From: Juglans regia | Lineage: Eukaryota; Streptophyta; Magnoliopsida; Fagales; Juglandaceae | Direction of reading: 5' to 3' | Assembly: GCF_001411555.2 (NCBI RefSeq) | Contig: NC_049911.1 | Coordinates: forward strand, 744,001-808,000 | Length of the DNA stretch: 64,000 bases | Shown here: positions 9,335-24,834 of the stretch, in pieces | How the letters are laid out: each line of letters opens with the position of its first letter | How positions within the stretch are numbered: the first letter of the stretch is position 1 | Made by a program: the position numbers and the translations under genes | The notes under the pieces: model-generated | Told to the model about the DNA's origin: nothing | Seen by the model: only the letters and a program-made list of their open reading frames with translations | Database searches by the model: none

Positions 9335-12300
9335 ATGGCGGACAAGGCGGTAACCATCAGAACTAGGAAGTTCATGACCAACAGGCTCCTCTCCCGAAAG
9401 CAATTCGTGAGTTTCCCATTTCACTTCCTATTTTATTTTCCTTCTTTTTCCCGGTAGCCACATAATAGGTTTGATATTTTAGCAAATACCCTTTTCATAT
9501 CTAAGTAAAGAAAGTAAGAAAAAGAGCATGTTGGATAATACTAGGTCCGTGGCTTTAGTGTGTTCTTAAATGTTATATTTCTCGATCTATGTTCAAATGA
9601 ATGTTTTTTTATTGTTTTTCCTCACTATTCAATAGGGTTCTTGTTATGAGATTATGGAGAAGAAAAATATTGGGAAAAATGTTGGATCTCAATTTGTGTG
9701 CTAGGTTTGAGTTGAAAGTACAGGGGAATACGAGCCGGGATATGGATTTTTTTCTTGCATTTTTTGGGCATCCAAAAGGGGGCTAAAACGTTAGTGAGTT
9801 TTGTGGTTTTAAAACTTTCTGGGTAATGTTAGCGATTGTACTGGGAAAAAACTCTGTAACTCCAAACTTTGTCTCAATCGAAGTTTGGAGTCTGAGTTGG
9901 GGGGTGAGAAACAGTAGGAGTTGGAATGGGGGTGAAAAACTGTCGAGTTCGAGTCGGATTGATAAAAACGTTTTCACTGGATTGATAAAAATTTTGACGG
10001 CAAAAGGGTCCGGGAATATTTTCGTCAATTCCATCAGTATGAGGCAAAACTAGGGAAATTTCTTACAGTATCAGCCGCTCATTCAACGAGCACACATATC
10101 AACGGCCCGATCCCTCCTCACCCACCCTCTATAAAAGCAACCGCCCTAAAAGACACAGATCTCTTTCTTAATAGCAGAAAGCCATAGCCCAATCCCTTCA
10201 GTTCTTTAAGATCTCTTTCTTAATACCATCTCTATGGCTCTCAGTTTCTCAAATCTGTTTTCAGAAACTAATTTTTTTCTTAGCTGAAGTCCTTTCCATT
10301 TTTTTCTTTTTGAAACGCTTCATCATCTGGTCAGTGCTGATTAGATCAAATTCCCGCATGACTTGTTCCCTTGAAGCTAGGGGTGAAAAAAAATGGTGAA
10401 CCGGCAAACCGGACCAGACCGAACCGGTGGGTTTGGTCCGGTACCGGGTTCAGTTCGGTTCGGTATCGGTTTTATTTTTCTCAAAACTGGTCAAAATCGG
10501 TCCCGTTCCGGTTTTTCATTTTCTAACACCGGACCGGACTGGTCCATGTATATATTTTAATTTTTTATATTGTATAAAATATTTTTTATATGATTTTTTA
10601 TATTATATATAATTATATATAATATAATTATAAGTATATATAAAATAATTTTGTATTATATGATAAATTACTAATTAATATAATATTAAATTTTAAAATC
10701 CTATATTACTATAGTCTATAATACAATTTTAATATATATTATAATATACTACAATATATTATCACTATATTATTATATACTATATAATATACCGGACCGA
10801 ACCTGAATTGATAAAACCGGAAGTATTGGTTTAGGGTTGTAATCGGTGCGGTATCGGTTCTTCAAATCTTAAAACCGGTATATAACAGTTCAGTTCTAAA
10901 ATATGTCCAAAATTAGATCGAACCGGACTGGTTACACCCCTACTTGAAGCGATATTCATTGTGTTGCTGCATTTTTTCAGAATCTCTCCCTCATTTCTTT
11001 TCTTCTTTGGGAGAACAATGGAGCAACTGATGAGCCATACAGACCTGTAATGATTTGCGGTGATGATCGCAACTCTTTATGGAATGTCTTTTTTCTTCGT
11101 AATCTGATTTTTCATTTCAATTTCTTGCTTGTGGGCTTCGATTTTTCATGCAATTTGCTTGATTTTGCCTTGCACTAGAAAACTTTTTACTGTTTGTGTT
11201 TTGGCTATGTGAAACTGAAGCCCAAAATTATGTTCTCCTCGCTATCCAGTGCTTCATTCGCGCTGCATTAGGACATTGGAGAACTGCCTTCATATTTACC
11301 TTCGAGTATAGTGGCCCAGCCCGAAACAGTAAAGTGGCCTACTCCGAATTGGAATCTATCTCCGACTCCGACAACTCTAATTGGAGTTGGAACTGAAAAT
11401 GGCCTCCTACCCAGGTCAGAGGTCGGAGTTCAACATTCTGACTCTGTTGGAGTCAAAGCCCAGCCCTAGCTAGCAAGGAAAATGATTCACTTACTACTTT
11501 AGCAACTCTACATAAAATTAAGGGTAATTTTGTAATATTGAAATTTATTTTTAATGGAGTGGCATGATTGTACTGGTTGATTGAAAATGAGTTGTAAAGA
11601 AATTGTAAGTATTACATTACCCAGTTAGGAATAGGCTTTTGACGGTGCAGGCAGGTAACAGAGGAATAGTGTTATCTCAGTTCCTAACTTTTACTGTTTG
11701 CAACTTAGGTTTTTAGTTCTTATTGGCGTGAGGTTGTAGAAATTATAAAAGGAGAAACTGTCATCCAGCAAATCAGTGGGAGTGAATTATTTTCAATTAG
11801 CCTCACGTTTTGTCAGTGTAGCATTTAAGATTAATTACATGAAAAGTTTTTCAATTGAAAAAAAGTTAAATGTTTCACTTTCTGTTTTCTCAGAAGCAAG
11901 CCTAGATCTTAGTTGTTCATCAAGTTTTTAAAAGTTGTTTATTTCTTGCAATACTTTTTGAATCATGTAGAAATTGAAAGTTCCTGTTTATATAGTGACC
12001 CTTTTGTTGCAGGTCATCGATGTCCTTCATCCAGGAAGGCCTAATGTTTCCAAGGTATTTCCCTATTTGGTTACAGCCACTTTCATCCATTGTATTTGTC
12101 TTAATGAACTGGGCTTTCTACTTGTAAAAAAATAAGAACTGGAATTCATATTTTGTGCTACTTTTTCAGTATTCAAGCATGTTTGGAACTCATATTTATA
12201 TCAATCGACCATATGATTTTTGTTTTCGTTGTTTTGAAGACTGAGCTAAAGGAGAAGCTGGCAAGGATGTACGAAGTAAAAGATCCAAACTCGATCTTTG

Positions 12301-13755
12301 TTTTCAAGTTTCGAACTCACTTTGGAGGTGGAAAATCAACTGGTTTTGGGTTGATTTATGATTCTGTTGAGAATGCAAAAAAATATGAACCCAAGTACAG
12401 GCTCATCAGGGTAATGTTGCATGACCTCTTCTATTTTTGTAAAATATTTTGAGCTAGTATATTGGTACATGTCTCTTGTTTTACCTTATTTAAAATGTTG
12501 TATCCAATTCATGCGAGTGCATGTATGTGTATCATGTCAATACTATTGTTTAGTGGAGGTGGCAGCAGTGGTTGTTAGCATTTGGGGGTTGAGTTTGGAC
12601 AAAGGGAAACTAGGTGCTTTCTCTTGTATATGTCCTGTGTACTTGGGTTAGGTCTATTTTTCATTTATTAATAATGTTTATATTTACCTGTCCAGAAAAA
12701 TTTTGGGCAAAGGGCAATGAGTGCTATCTTAAATAGCACCTCTCCCCTATAAAAATAGGATGTATGGTGACATTGTAGGTTCAAGAGTTGTCATGTATGT
12801 AATCAGAATATATACGATTAGTTACTAAAAAAGATTAAGATCTGTGATATAATGATGTTGATTGGTCCCAGATTATTAGAATCTGTGGGATACCAAATGT
12901 TTGTAATGAAGGATGCATAGTGAGGAATGTGTTAAAAGAAGGATGTTAGTCATTGTCAGTGTATTTTATATAAACATGTGTTTGCTATTGATGATGCTGT
13001 GGTCAAATTAGAGATTTTCAAAGTATTTTTATTTAGGTACTCATTGGTCTGGGTGTATCACCTTCATGGTCTAGTGTAGTTCTATAGAATTGGTGATATT
13101 TTTTTAACTTGGTGATGCAATTGGTAGTGCTCGTCTTATAATTTAGTTGATTTTTTTAAATGTTAAGTCACGGATCTAGACTATTGGGTAATAGCTTTGG
13201 TCTTGTTTATTTGGCAACCTTATAATTGGAAGAGTTTCCTATACACATAAGGGGACCATTCCAGAGTATCTAAACTTGGAAGTATCATCATAAGACAAAG
13301 GTGTCAAAATCTTGTTATAAACTATGATCTCGCAATCACCATACCTAATATATCCAGAATATTACGAAAATAAGTATGTGAAGTTTTGAGTTTCTCTCAC
13401 TCTCTTTCTTATGGTAAGTTAAAGCTGATGATGGCATTTTAACTAACTTTAGCTATTTTCAGGTGGTTGATGGTGTCTTGATATTTTCTTAGCATATACT
13501 TAAATTATGTGCATATGAACTCATTCTTTTTTTGGGTCGTGGCAGAATGGACTTGATACCAAGGTAGAAAAGTCAAGGAAGCAGCTGAAGGAGAGGAAGA
13601 ACAGGGCTAAGAAAATCCGTGGGGTGAAGAAGGTAAGCCTTTTGCTCACACTTTGTTGGTTTATTGATGGTATTTATTGCATTTACATTATTGTTTGTTC
13701 CAATTCTGTGCAGACTAAGGCTTCAGATGCTGCCAAGGGCGGAAAGAAGAAATGA
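9335..13755 (+). CDS. RPS24: 40S ribosomal protein eS24 (RPS24)
   Basis: A five-exon gene for small-subunit ribosomal protein eS24: 9335-9406, 12013-12054, 12240-12410, 13546-13632, 13714-13755. All introns are GT-AG and the join gives 137 aa, close to the 133 aa or so of plant homologues. It starts [20 protein letters not shown], contains the conserved [14 protein letters not shown] and the TGFGLIYDS segment, and ends in a Lys-rich tail with [14 protein letters not shown] and a final GGKKK. eS24 lies in the 40S body and takes part in pre-rRNA processing. Intron 1 (2.6 kb) holds a hAT element at 10378-10942 and a promoter-like block near 10130; intron 3 holds a LINE tail. The upstream site II and telo boxes fit a ribosomal-protein gene. 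From memory, Arabidopsis At5g28060 is the syntenic match. Confidence 0.96.
10060..10210 (+). promoter_or_regulatory. Promoter-like block inside RPS24 intron 1
   Basis: A GC-richer patch within the AT-rich intron contains CTCTATAAAAGC (about 10129-10140), a good TATA box, preceded by CCCGATCCCTCCTCACCCAC and followed by a pyrimidine-rich stretch with a repeated AGATCTCTTTCTTAATA (about 10157 and 10210). It could be an alternative start or a captured gene fragment. No open frame follows that joins to RPS24. Confidence 0.25.
10378..10942. mobile_element. Non-autonomous hAT element in RPS24 intron 1, 8-bp TSD
   Basis: Starts TAGGGGTGAAAA and ends GTTACACCCCTA, an inverted pair, flanked by perfect CTTGAAGC duplications (10370-10377 and 10943-10950). 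The arms are rich in ACCGGACC/GGTTCGGTTCGG repeats; the centre is almost pure AT. 565 bp, non-coding. TIR and TSD length fit hAT. Confidence 0.85.
12580..12700 (+). repeat. LINE 3'-tail fragment in RPS24 intron 3
   Basis: Matches the 3' end of the LINE at 36890-36985: a block reading AGGTGCTTTCTCTTGTATAT followed by GTGTACTTGGG and then an AT-rich end. It is a severely 5'-truncated insertion. Confidence 0.55.
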
Positions 13756-13799
13756 GTTTTCATTGGTTTTGTGCTGATCTTAAAGCTGATTTGCAGCAA

Positions 13800-16060
13800 T
13801 GAATTTTTCTTTAATAGCTATATTTTCTCATTAGATCTTTTGGAAAATGAAATTTTTTGGTTCTAGAGTTAAAATGTCCGTGGATTCTGAAGTTCTGTTC
13901 AGTGTACGACTTTTTAGTATTTTGCGGGGAACGATTTTGAAATTTTGAGTGGAAGCACATTCTAGCAGTTGTTTGGCCTATGAGAAATTGCTGGAAAATC
14001 TCCATCATGCAAGGCATGTACTCGAAGATTGCAATATACATATATACATACATATGTATCTGTATATGTATATTTATAAATCGGATTGCCGTCAAAACAC
14101 ATCACAGCCTGCGTGCATAAGATTTGCACAATGAGCCTGTTCCATTATTTATTTTGTGGGAAACAGTCTTGTCAACACTCCACAGTAAAATACGATGATT
14201 GGAATTTTTTTTTTTTAAAAATGTTAAAATAAAATTTAAATTATATGGAAAAATGCAACATAATTGGATGAAATATGGATAGCCTTGTCCTATACATATA
14301 TCTATGCATTTGTAAGTGTTCTGATTTCCTAGTATCTTAGTTTGTTTGTACATTTTTAATTCTTGTTGCTTTTAACCATTGATAATGAGAGGTAATGATG
14401 CACAAGGAAAATAAGGCTGGCTAGAGTATAGAAGAGGGTTGCGTTTGAGTGGTAGTAGGTATTCTCAGATATTTTTTGTGAAAAATAATGTTACGTACAG
14501 TTATAAAATACGTAAATTTTGTGTAATTATTTAAAAAAAAAAAAAATCTACTCTTAGCAGATTAATTTTTTTTCATGTGTTTCATATTTATTTATTATTT
14601 TAAAATAATTATACGATATTTATATATTTATGATTATAAATATTATTTTTTTTATAAATAATAATAAATAAAATATTAAATAATAATAAAAAGTAAAAAA
14701 TAATATCATTCTACCCTTCAAAAGTTCTTTGCATGCTTTGACCAACAGCTATAACTTTACCCCTCCAATTATTATTTTTTATTTTTGTCAAAAAAAAAAA
14801 AAAAAGTTTGAAAAAAAAAAGGGGAACAATTATTGATATTTGGTAGAGTACTTGACCACATTACCATTTCACACCTTTTGGTGAGAACAGCTTAAATACC
14901 AAACTTCCACGCAAGAAATTTCTTTCCACAGCCAGCGAGCCTTCATAATAATTTCAGTCTTTGCTTGTTGTAATACTTTTGGTAGCAAATCCTTGTGGTT
15001 ATTATTATTTTCTGTCTGGACTTTGGATGCCACGGCACCCATACATGCATCAAATTTCTTTTCCTTTTTTGTTTTTCCTCAAAAAAATATAAACTCAAAA
15101 ATTGATTAATAATGTCGCATCAATACATAATAATAATGATGAAATTAAGATTCAGTAGACAGCATTTTTTATTTTGGTTTCAATTAAATGATTTGACAAC
15201 CCATCAACAAATGTGTCAATTAATTAAATACCCAGTTGTGTTATTAATATATGTATTATTTTATTTATGGTGGATTGCATGCATACTTTAAGCCATATAT
15301 TTATAAATAAATAAGAATAAGAATAAGAATAAACTAGAATCAGATCAATTTGTCACTTTTTATTTTTAAATATTAAGACGTGAGTATGATTGACCTGTTT
15401 CATGGTTCTGATTGAGGAATAAAATTAATTTTTTTTTTTTTTAATTGCTATACAATGAATCTCATCATTTACTTGATTTCAGACAATGAATCTTATGTAA
15501 GACAAAAGTAGAAAATTAGGTACGAATATTAAGATCTTATTCTGATAAAAAAAAAAAAAAATCTCGGGTCAAATATTTCAGACTGCAAGCTGTGTTTTGG
15601 AACAGTAACCGGAACAGATTCGTAGTCTATTTTATTTTATTTTTACTTAATTTATATTTCAATTTTGTTGGAATATAAGATCATAGGAAAAATGTTAGTT
15701 GAACGGTTGAACCTATAAAACTGACCAATAAAAGTTTTTTATTTAATGATTAAGAAATTGAATATTAATGAATTGATATTTTTTTATTTTTTAAAAATAT
15801 AAAAAAAATAATTAAAAAAATAAAAAAAAATGCAATTGCACTTGTCCATTGAATTCTTCAATTAAATTATCGATTCATGTCAATATGAATTATTATTGTA
15901 ACGTTCAAATATTATGTTCCAAAAGAAAAACTCTAACCGAATCGGTTGAATCCAAAACTTTTGGGTTGTAACTGTCACTGGCACGTGTTTCTGAATTAAA
16001 ATACTGAAACTTTTTGCATGAATAACATTGAATAATATATAGAATCTCATCCCCACCCCA
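13800..16060. other. RPS24-GSDA intergenic region
   Basis: After the RPS24 3' UTR this 2.2-kb AT-rich stretch has several A or T runs (near 14203, 14531, 14790 and 15551) and short (ATAC)n/(TATG)n tracts near 14040-14075. No gene, tRNA or convincing element boundary was seen. Confidence 0.5.
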
Positions 16061-16065
16061 ACAAA

Positions 16066-16213
16066 AATGTATATAAATAGTACAATACGTGGACCTGTTT
16101 TTCTGTCTTCCTCGTTTCGCTTTCTTCCTCTTTATCCCCCTCTTTTCACACTTCTCTTTTGTACCCATTTTCTTAATTCGTCCTCTTCCCTGTCATTCTT
16201 CACAACTCGAACC
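16066..16213 (+). promoter_or_regulatory. GSDA core promoter and leader
   Basis: A TATA box (GTATATAAATAG, 16069-16080) lies about 135 bp before the GSDA ATG and is followed by a strongly pyrimidine-rich leader (CTTCCTCTTTATCCCCCTC and similar, 16110-16200), common in plant 5' UTRs. Start inferred near 16105. Confidence 0.55.
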
Positions 16214-19765
<3,552 letters not shown>

Positions 19766-19989
19766 AATTTGTAGTTTCCCTTCACATTGCAAAAAACTAT
19801 AATAAGTAATGTGAAAGACTTCCCATTTTTGTAATTACGTGATAACGTTTCGAGAAATGAAGGAAAGGAAAATTTTCCTGTCTCATGATTCCTACTGAAA
19901 TCGTGTTTTCTCTTGACCTCTGCAAATGTTACATATTTGAATTGTCAACTGGAAGTGGAAGTGGAAGTGGAAGTGCCTCTAAGCTCTTT

Positions 19990-20480
19990 TAAATGAACTT
20001 TGGGGCATCTTTCTTAGAAAGGGAGAGGCAATGGTAGCACAAGTCGGAGATAATAGTGTTCTAAAGTGCTTTGCAGATCATAGACTGAAAAATCAAAGGT
20101 GGTGTACCATTTGGTGGCTGATATGACTGATGAAAAATTGAACCGTAAAATGCCTTGAATAGGGATGGATATATGCCTGTTGTTCCATTTTGTGATACAA
20201 AAACTTGTCTTAAAATGACTTGAACAAAATGGTGGCATAAATCCAGTCCTCATTTTGGAGAGACAATGGCCAATGGGCATGAACATGCTGGTGATATATA
20301 ACAATGGGAAAAATACTTTGCAATTTTCCACCCTAATAGATTTTGTACACTATGCTCCCAAAACTGTCAAAGCCAGTATATTGCATCCTCCAATTACAAA
20401 AAATAAAAATAAAAAAATAGCATTCTTATGAATTTCTTCAAACATTTAGATGGATAAAATAATAAGTACTGGGCACAATC
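19990..20480. other. GSDA downstream region
   Basis: The GSDA 3' UTR contains a short (GGAAGT)n run at about 19951-19974. Beyond it, to about 20480, the sequence is unique-looking with no gene recognised. Confidence 0.45.
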
Positions 20481-20489
20481 TTAATCGGT

Positions 20490-20760
20490 CATAACAAGAT
20501 TTTTTTTTTTAAATGTCAGGAAATCCCTCCAAAGCAGGGCCTTTCGGATCCACTCCTGCAGAATAAATTTTGATCCTATGCACCATACTCTCGAAAATTT
20601 TTCTACACGGAACTAGTAAAATCACCGGCTTTTCCCTAGGGGTATGACCTCAAAACATTATTTACTTATGAGGTGTTGAAACTTGAACTTTAAAAAAAGT
20701 GATACCCTAAAACGAAGACTTTCATCACTTGGGCCAACAACCCCTTGGGGTTTGTTTGAC
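20490..20760. repeat. Unclassified dispersed-repeat-like segment
   Basis: A block with a poly(T) edge (20500-20510), then comparatively GC-rich text (AGCAGGGCCTTTCGGATCC; ACTTGGGCCAACAACCCCTT) unlike its flanks. The poly(T) edge suggests a retroposed element on the minus strand. I could not identify the family or its ends. Confidence 0.3.
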
Positions 20761-21340
20761 CTTTTGGTAAGCAATGACTAGATTTAACTAATTACTTTGG
20801 TTTAAATTTTTAATTTATTTAATGAGTGGTTCAAAAATACAAAATAATTATTAAAATTATATTTGTATAAAATTCAATTCGACTCATATAAACTCGTTTA
20901 AACACAAATGTTTTTGTATTTGTTATTTTTGACATGAAAATATCTTGATTAATTAAAAAATAAAAGAAAATCATGCTCTCAATACAATATAGATTTTTTG
21001 AATGTTCATTAATATGATCAGTAGTGATCATATGTACAGATAATATTTACAAAAAAGTAAAGATAATTTATTAAGATTTGCTGATAAAATATTATACAAA
21101 TGAATTATTTTATTAAAACTAAATAAAAGATATGTGAATGTGAAATAAAAATTTATATTACACGCAAATTCAACTCATATAAATGATGTTGCTTCTACTT
21201 TAAAAAAAAAAAAAAAAACCTGATTTAAAATATAATGGAATAAAATATTGTAAAAAATATCATTTTCCGAAAAAAAAAAACACTGCAAGCAAAGAGAAGT
21301 CTAGTCGAGGAAACAAAATCAGTAGGGAGCAGCAAAGACT
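20761..21340. other. AT-rich intergenic before the GeBP gene
   Basis: No gene is visible. Poly(A) runs occur near 21202 and 21270. Confidence 0.45.
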
Positions 21341-21344
21341 ATAT

Positions 21345-21573
21345 GCGCGTGGGGTGCGTCATGCGTGCAATGGCTATGGTCATTGGTTCCTACTTCCCTC
21401 CCCTTCCCCTGACCTCCCTCCTCCCCTTCTCCCTCTCCCTCTCCCTCCATCTCTCCTGAAACCCTTTTTCACCCTTTGACTCCACCCAACACCAACCCCA
21501 ACCCAATTCCCAGCATCAAATCCCGAACCCTTTCTCTCCCTCTCTCTGACTCCCATCTCTCAAGCTTTGCTAA
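21345..21573 (+). promoter_or_regulatory. GeBP-like gene promoter and pyrimidine-rich leader
   Basis: A GC-richer zone with CT-rich leader sequence (about 21394-21470, repeats of CCCTCTCC) precedes the ATG at 21574. No TATA box is evident; a TATA-less, Y-patch type promoter is inferred. Confidence 0.4.
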
Positions 21574-22779
21574 ATGGCATCCGAACAAGACGACACCGTT
21601 TTCCCAGAAGAGGACCACGACGACGACGACGACGACGACGAAGAAGAAGAAGAAGAAGTATTATCTGAAGACGACGACGACGACGAAGATGACGTTATCC
21701 CCGACCCCGGTTACGATGACGTCATCAATTCCGCCTCCCCTTCCATCTCCTCTCCCCCAGCAGATGCCGTTACCGTTACCGTCGCCCTTCCCGCTTCGTC
21801 GGTCCCTAACGGCGGAACCTCTGTCACCACCACCACCACCATCGTCGCCTCCTCCTCTACCCCTTCTCCTAGACGACACTGTGCCGATCGCGAAGATAAG
21901 AAGCCCCAGCCCCTCGACGACTCCCGCAGGTTATTCCAGCGGCTGTGGACGGATGAGGACGAGATCGAGCTACTCCAAGGCTTCCTCGACTATACGACGT
22001 CGCGTGGCTCCACTCACCACAACGACACCGCTTTTTTCTACGACCAGATCAAGTCCAAGCTCCAGCTCGACTTCAACAAGAACCAGCTCGTCGAGAAGCT
22101 ACGCCGTTTGAAGAAGAAGTACCGCAACGTCGTCGGCAAAATCAGCGCCGGCAAAGACTTCTCCTTCAAGAGCCCCCACGACAAAGCCACCTTCGAGATC
22201 TCCCGCAAGATCTGGAGCAACGAAGACCACAACACCGGCCGATTCGCCGTCGAAGATTCAGTCTTCGATGATGAAGATCCCAATCTAAAAAACCATAATT
22301 TCAACTTCAACAATAACGAAGATTTTGCTGAGAAGAAGTCGAATTCCACGCCGAGGCCTCGCAAGCGGCCCCGATCGCAGTCGCAATCTGCGATTCAGAG
22401 TGAAGAGAAGCGCACTTCATCGCCGGCGGATAACAAAAGTAACATCAATGATACAAGTAATAATTCTAATTTCGGGGGTTTGATTGAGGAGACGGTGAGG
22501 AGTTGTTTGTCTCCGCTGTTTAAGGAGTTGTCGAGCAATGCGATGGGGATTGGGGGGAGAGGGATTGGGCGTGGGTTTGGGTTTGGGGGATTTGGAATGA
22601 ATGCTATGGCGATGAATGTGATGCCTGTGAGTTTTGGTGGTGGAGGAGGGGAAGGGGTGGTGGATGAGAGGTGGAGGAAGCAGCAGATATTGGAGCTAGA
22701 GGTGTACTCGAAGCGGTTGGAGTTGGTGCAGGATCAAATTCGAGAGGCATTGGACGAGTTACGGGCAGTGCGACGGTAA
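21574..22779 (+). CDS. GeBP/storekeeper-like (DUF573) transcription factor
   Basis: An intronless 401-aa protein of the plant GeBP (GLABROUS1 enhancer-binding, STKL) family, nuclear DNA-binding regulators. Residues 1-45 are extremely acidic (runs of Asp and Glu). The DUF573 DNA-binding domain spans about 121-215, starting RLFQRLWTDEDEIELLQGF and containing LVEKLRRLKKKYRNVV, a non-canonical Myb-like fold. A basic stretch RPRKRPR (261-267) is a likely nuclear signal. A Gly-rich linker (about 327-358) is followed by a C-terminal amphipathic helix (365-400), the family's leucine-zipper-like dimerisation end. The single-exon structure is usual for the family. The first ATG after the leader is chosen. 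The first two thirds use many G/C-ending codons, unlike the rest. From memory, Arabidopsis At5g28040 (VFP4) is the syntenic match. Confidence 0.92.
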   Translation: MASEQDDTVFPEEDHDDDDDDDEEEEEEVLSEDDDDDEDDVIPDPGYDDVINSASPSISSPPADAVTVTVALPASSVPNGGTSVTTTTTIVASSSTPSPRRHCADREDKKPQPLDDSRRLFQRLWTDEDEIELLQGFLDYTTSRGSTHHNDTAFFYDQIKSKLQLDFNKNQLVEKLRRLKKKYRNVVGKISAGKDFSFKSPHDKATFEISRKIWSNEDHNTGRFAVEDSVFDDEDPNLKNHNFNFNNNEDFAEKKSNSTPRPRKRPRSQSQSAIQSEEKRTSSPADNKSNINDTSNNSNFGGLIEETVRSCLSPLFKELSSNAMGIGGRGIGRGFGFGGFGMNAMAMNVMPVSFGGGGGEGVVDERWRKQQILELEVYSKRLELVQDQIREALDELRAVRR

Positions 22780-24600
22780 CGGAGGAGTTGATTGACTGAC
22801 TGATTCTAATACGTGGGGCTTTTTCGTAAGTGGGTCGGTTTTTCTCTTTTTGATAAGTCGATGAATATTTCTTGGTGTTATATTCATAAAAAAAATATAT
22901 ATATATTTCTTGGTGTTATTCGTAGCTTAGCTGAGTATTGCTTTTGGGTTTTTATATTTTTGTTGATTTTGATAGAACAGTTGTTGAATAATAATTTATA
23001 ATTGTTTAGTCTGATAGTTACTTATAAAAGAAATTGTTTAGTTTGATAGTTTGTTCATAATCCTTAGATATTTGTAGATAATGGTTTCCTATGTAGATTG
23101 TAATGAACTTGTAGACTTCTACGGCTTCATTGTTTTAACTAATTTTAGAGAATGTATCTGTTGCAATCCCTATCCAAATCGTTGCAAATTGGAATTTTCT
23201 CTTATCTTGCACGTTTTTGGGCAAGACAGTAGTAGTTCGGAGGTGAAATTTGGGATTTTTTAGATGAAGGATTTGGTGGTTTTCCCTATTTATCAAAATA
23301 TGTCAAAAATAGGAGAACTTGTTTACTTCTGTCATATTCAAACTCATTCAATCTCAGAGTTTATTTCAAAATAGGAGAACTTGTTTACTTCTGTCATACA
23401 TGAAGATACCTTATTACCTAAAGCAGATCAACCTCATGAACAGAAGTAGCTGTTCTCTAAAGCTATAATATGCCAAAAGGAAAATTTTATACACCACACT
23501 TCGATCCCACGTTCATCTCACTGTGTAAGATGTGGCACATTTATCTTTACTATGAGAGTGTGGTGTATAACATTACTCTGGTTTGGTTTAATTTTGGGTG
23601 GAAGAACTTAGGTGGATCATACTGAAAATCTGATTTACCTTTCTTTGATGCCCTTAATTTTTTTTTATATAATTCTTCACTTCTGTTAACCTCTCTCAAT
23701 TATAACATGAAATAAAAGGTCATTTAATTGAGTGTTCTCAATGAAATTGTCTGTAGATTCATAGTAGAAGCTAGTAATGGTTGATGTAGATTCATAGTCT
23801 GGAGTTTGTTCATGCCAACACCACCACACCCCTTCCCCGTCTGTTTTCCATGGTCGGATGCTTAGCATAGGAGAATTCAGAATTTGAATTTGAAAGAGTA
23901 TTACTTTGAAAGAAAAAAAAAATGTTTGGATCCCACGGGCAGGCATTCTTGGAGTTTCAATGGGGATATCTTACTGATTGTATCACACGCATTGTTGTTT
24001 GAGAAATGAAGGATGGCTTGGGATTTTTCACGTATTGGACTCGGTAAAAACAACATTGTCCAACTCGTTAATTGATCATCTTTTGAGAACTACTTTCTCT
24101 CGAGGAAAATGACAAGAGGACTTGCTCATGTTTTGGTGTCAACACTGCTCCTAGTGGTTTGTTTTCTATTTTTATGCAAGTGCTTACTTTCCACGTTTGA
24201 ATCCAAATTATTTAATTGATGATATCTTTATCATTCTTTTTTCGATTTAATTGGAAGGACAGGAGTGAATTCCATCACTAGCTCCTATAAAACAATATGA
24301 TAATTGAGATTATTGTTTGTTTTTTTTTTTTTTTTTTCACTCTTATGTTGGTGTCTGACCTAAGTATATTTCGTTTATTTGGCACCATGCCTTGCCTAAA
24401 TAAAGCTTTCCCCACTAAACAACCTTCAAACATTGACTTACAAATTGGGGATAATATTTTTTTAAATTATGATTTTGTTCCTAAATTAGACTTGTTCTTG
24501 GCATTTGGATCCGCCGGGATGAGAGTATAGGTCCATAATTGATTCGGATCTGGGCCGAGCTCAGTCTACTTATCTGCCCCTACTAGGAAAAAATTGAAGA
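22780..24600. other. GeBP-rubredoxin intergenic region
   Basis: Holds the GeBP 3' UTR, a direct repeat of about 28 bp (ATAGGAGAACTTGTTTACTT at about 23310 and 23370), one MITE (23487-23570), and poly(T) at 24319-24337. No further gene was recognised; small open frames here have no family features. Confidence 0.5.
23487..23570. mobile_element. Small MITE with perfect 14-bp inverted ends
   Basis: TTATACACCACACT at 23487-23500 is matched perfectly in inverse at 23557-23570. The core contains AAGATGTGGCACATTTATC, which resembles the core of the MITE at 27982-28134, so the two belong to one family. The target duplication is uncertain. Confidence 0.65.
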
Positions 24601-24834
24601 AAAATCTTGCAAAATCTTCAGACGCTGCTCCCACCTTATCCAAGCCAGTCCCTCTCAAAATCAGCATATACCCTTTCGTGGATCCCTGTGATTAATTTTC
24701 CACCTACCCAGAACCAGAACCAAGAATCAAACAAAGACTTCCTAACCCGAAACTCCCCAGAACACTTTCTTCACGAACAAGAAGAGAAAGACATCAAAGG
24801 AACACACACAAACTCATCAACATTCATCTCTGTC

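Noticed and set aside
12820..13480. Possible C/D-box snoRNA in RPS24 introns (ATGATGT and TGATGAT words)
   Set aside because: No properly spaced D box or terminal stem could be found, so a snoRNA is not supported.
21476..22111. 211-codon Pro/Thr/Ser-rich open frame overlapping the GeBP gene
   Set aside because: It is a shifted-frame shadow of the GC-rich GeBP coding sequence, with low-complexity content and no domain.
24607..24834. N-terminal extension of the rubredoxin to an upstream in-frame ATG
   Set aside because: The extension is hydrophilic and unlike a transit peptide; the start at 24835 gives the expected chloroplast-targeting sequence.
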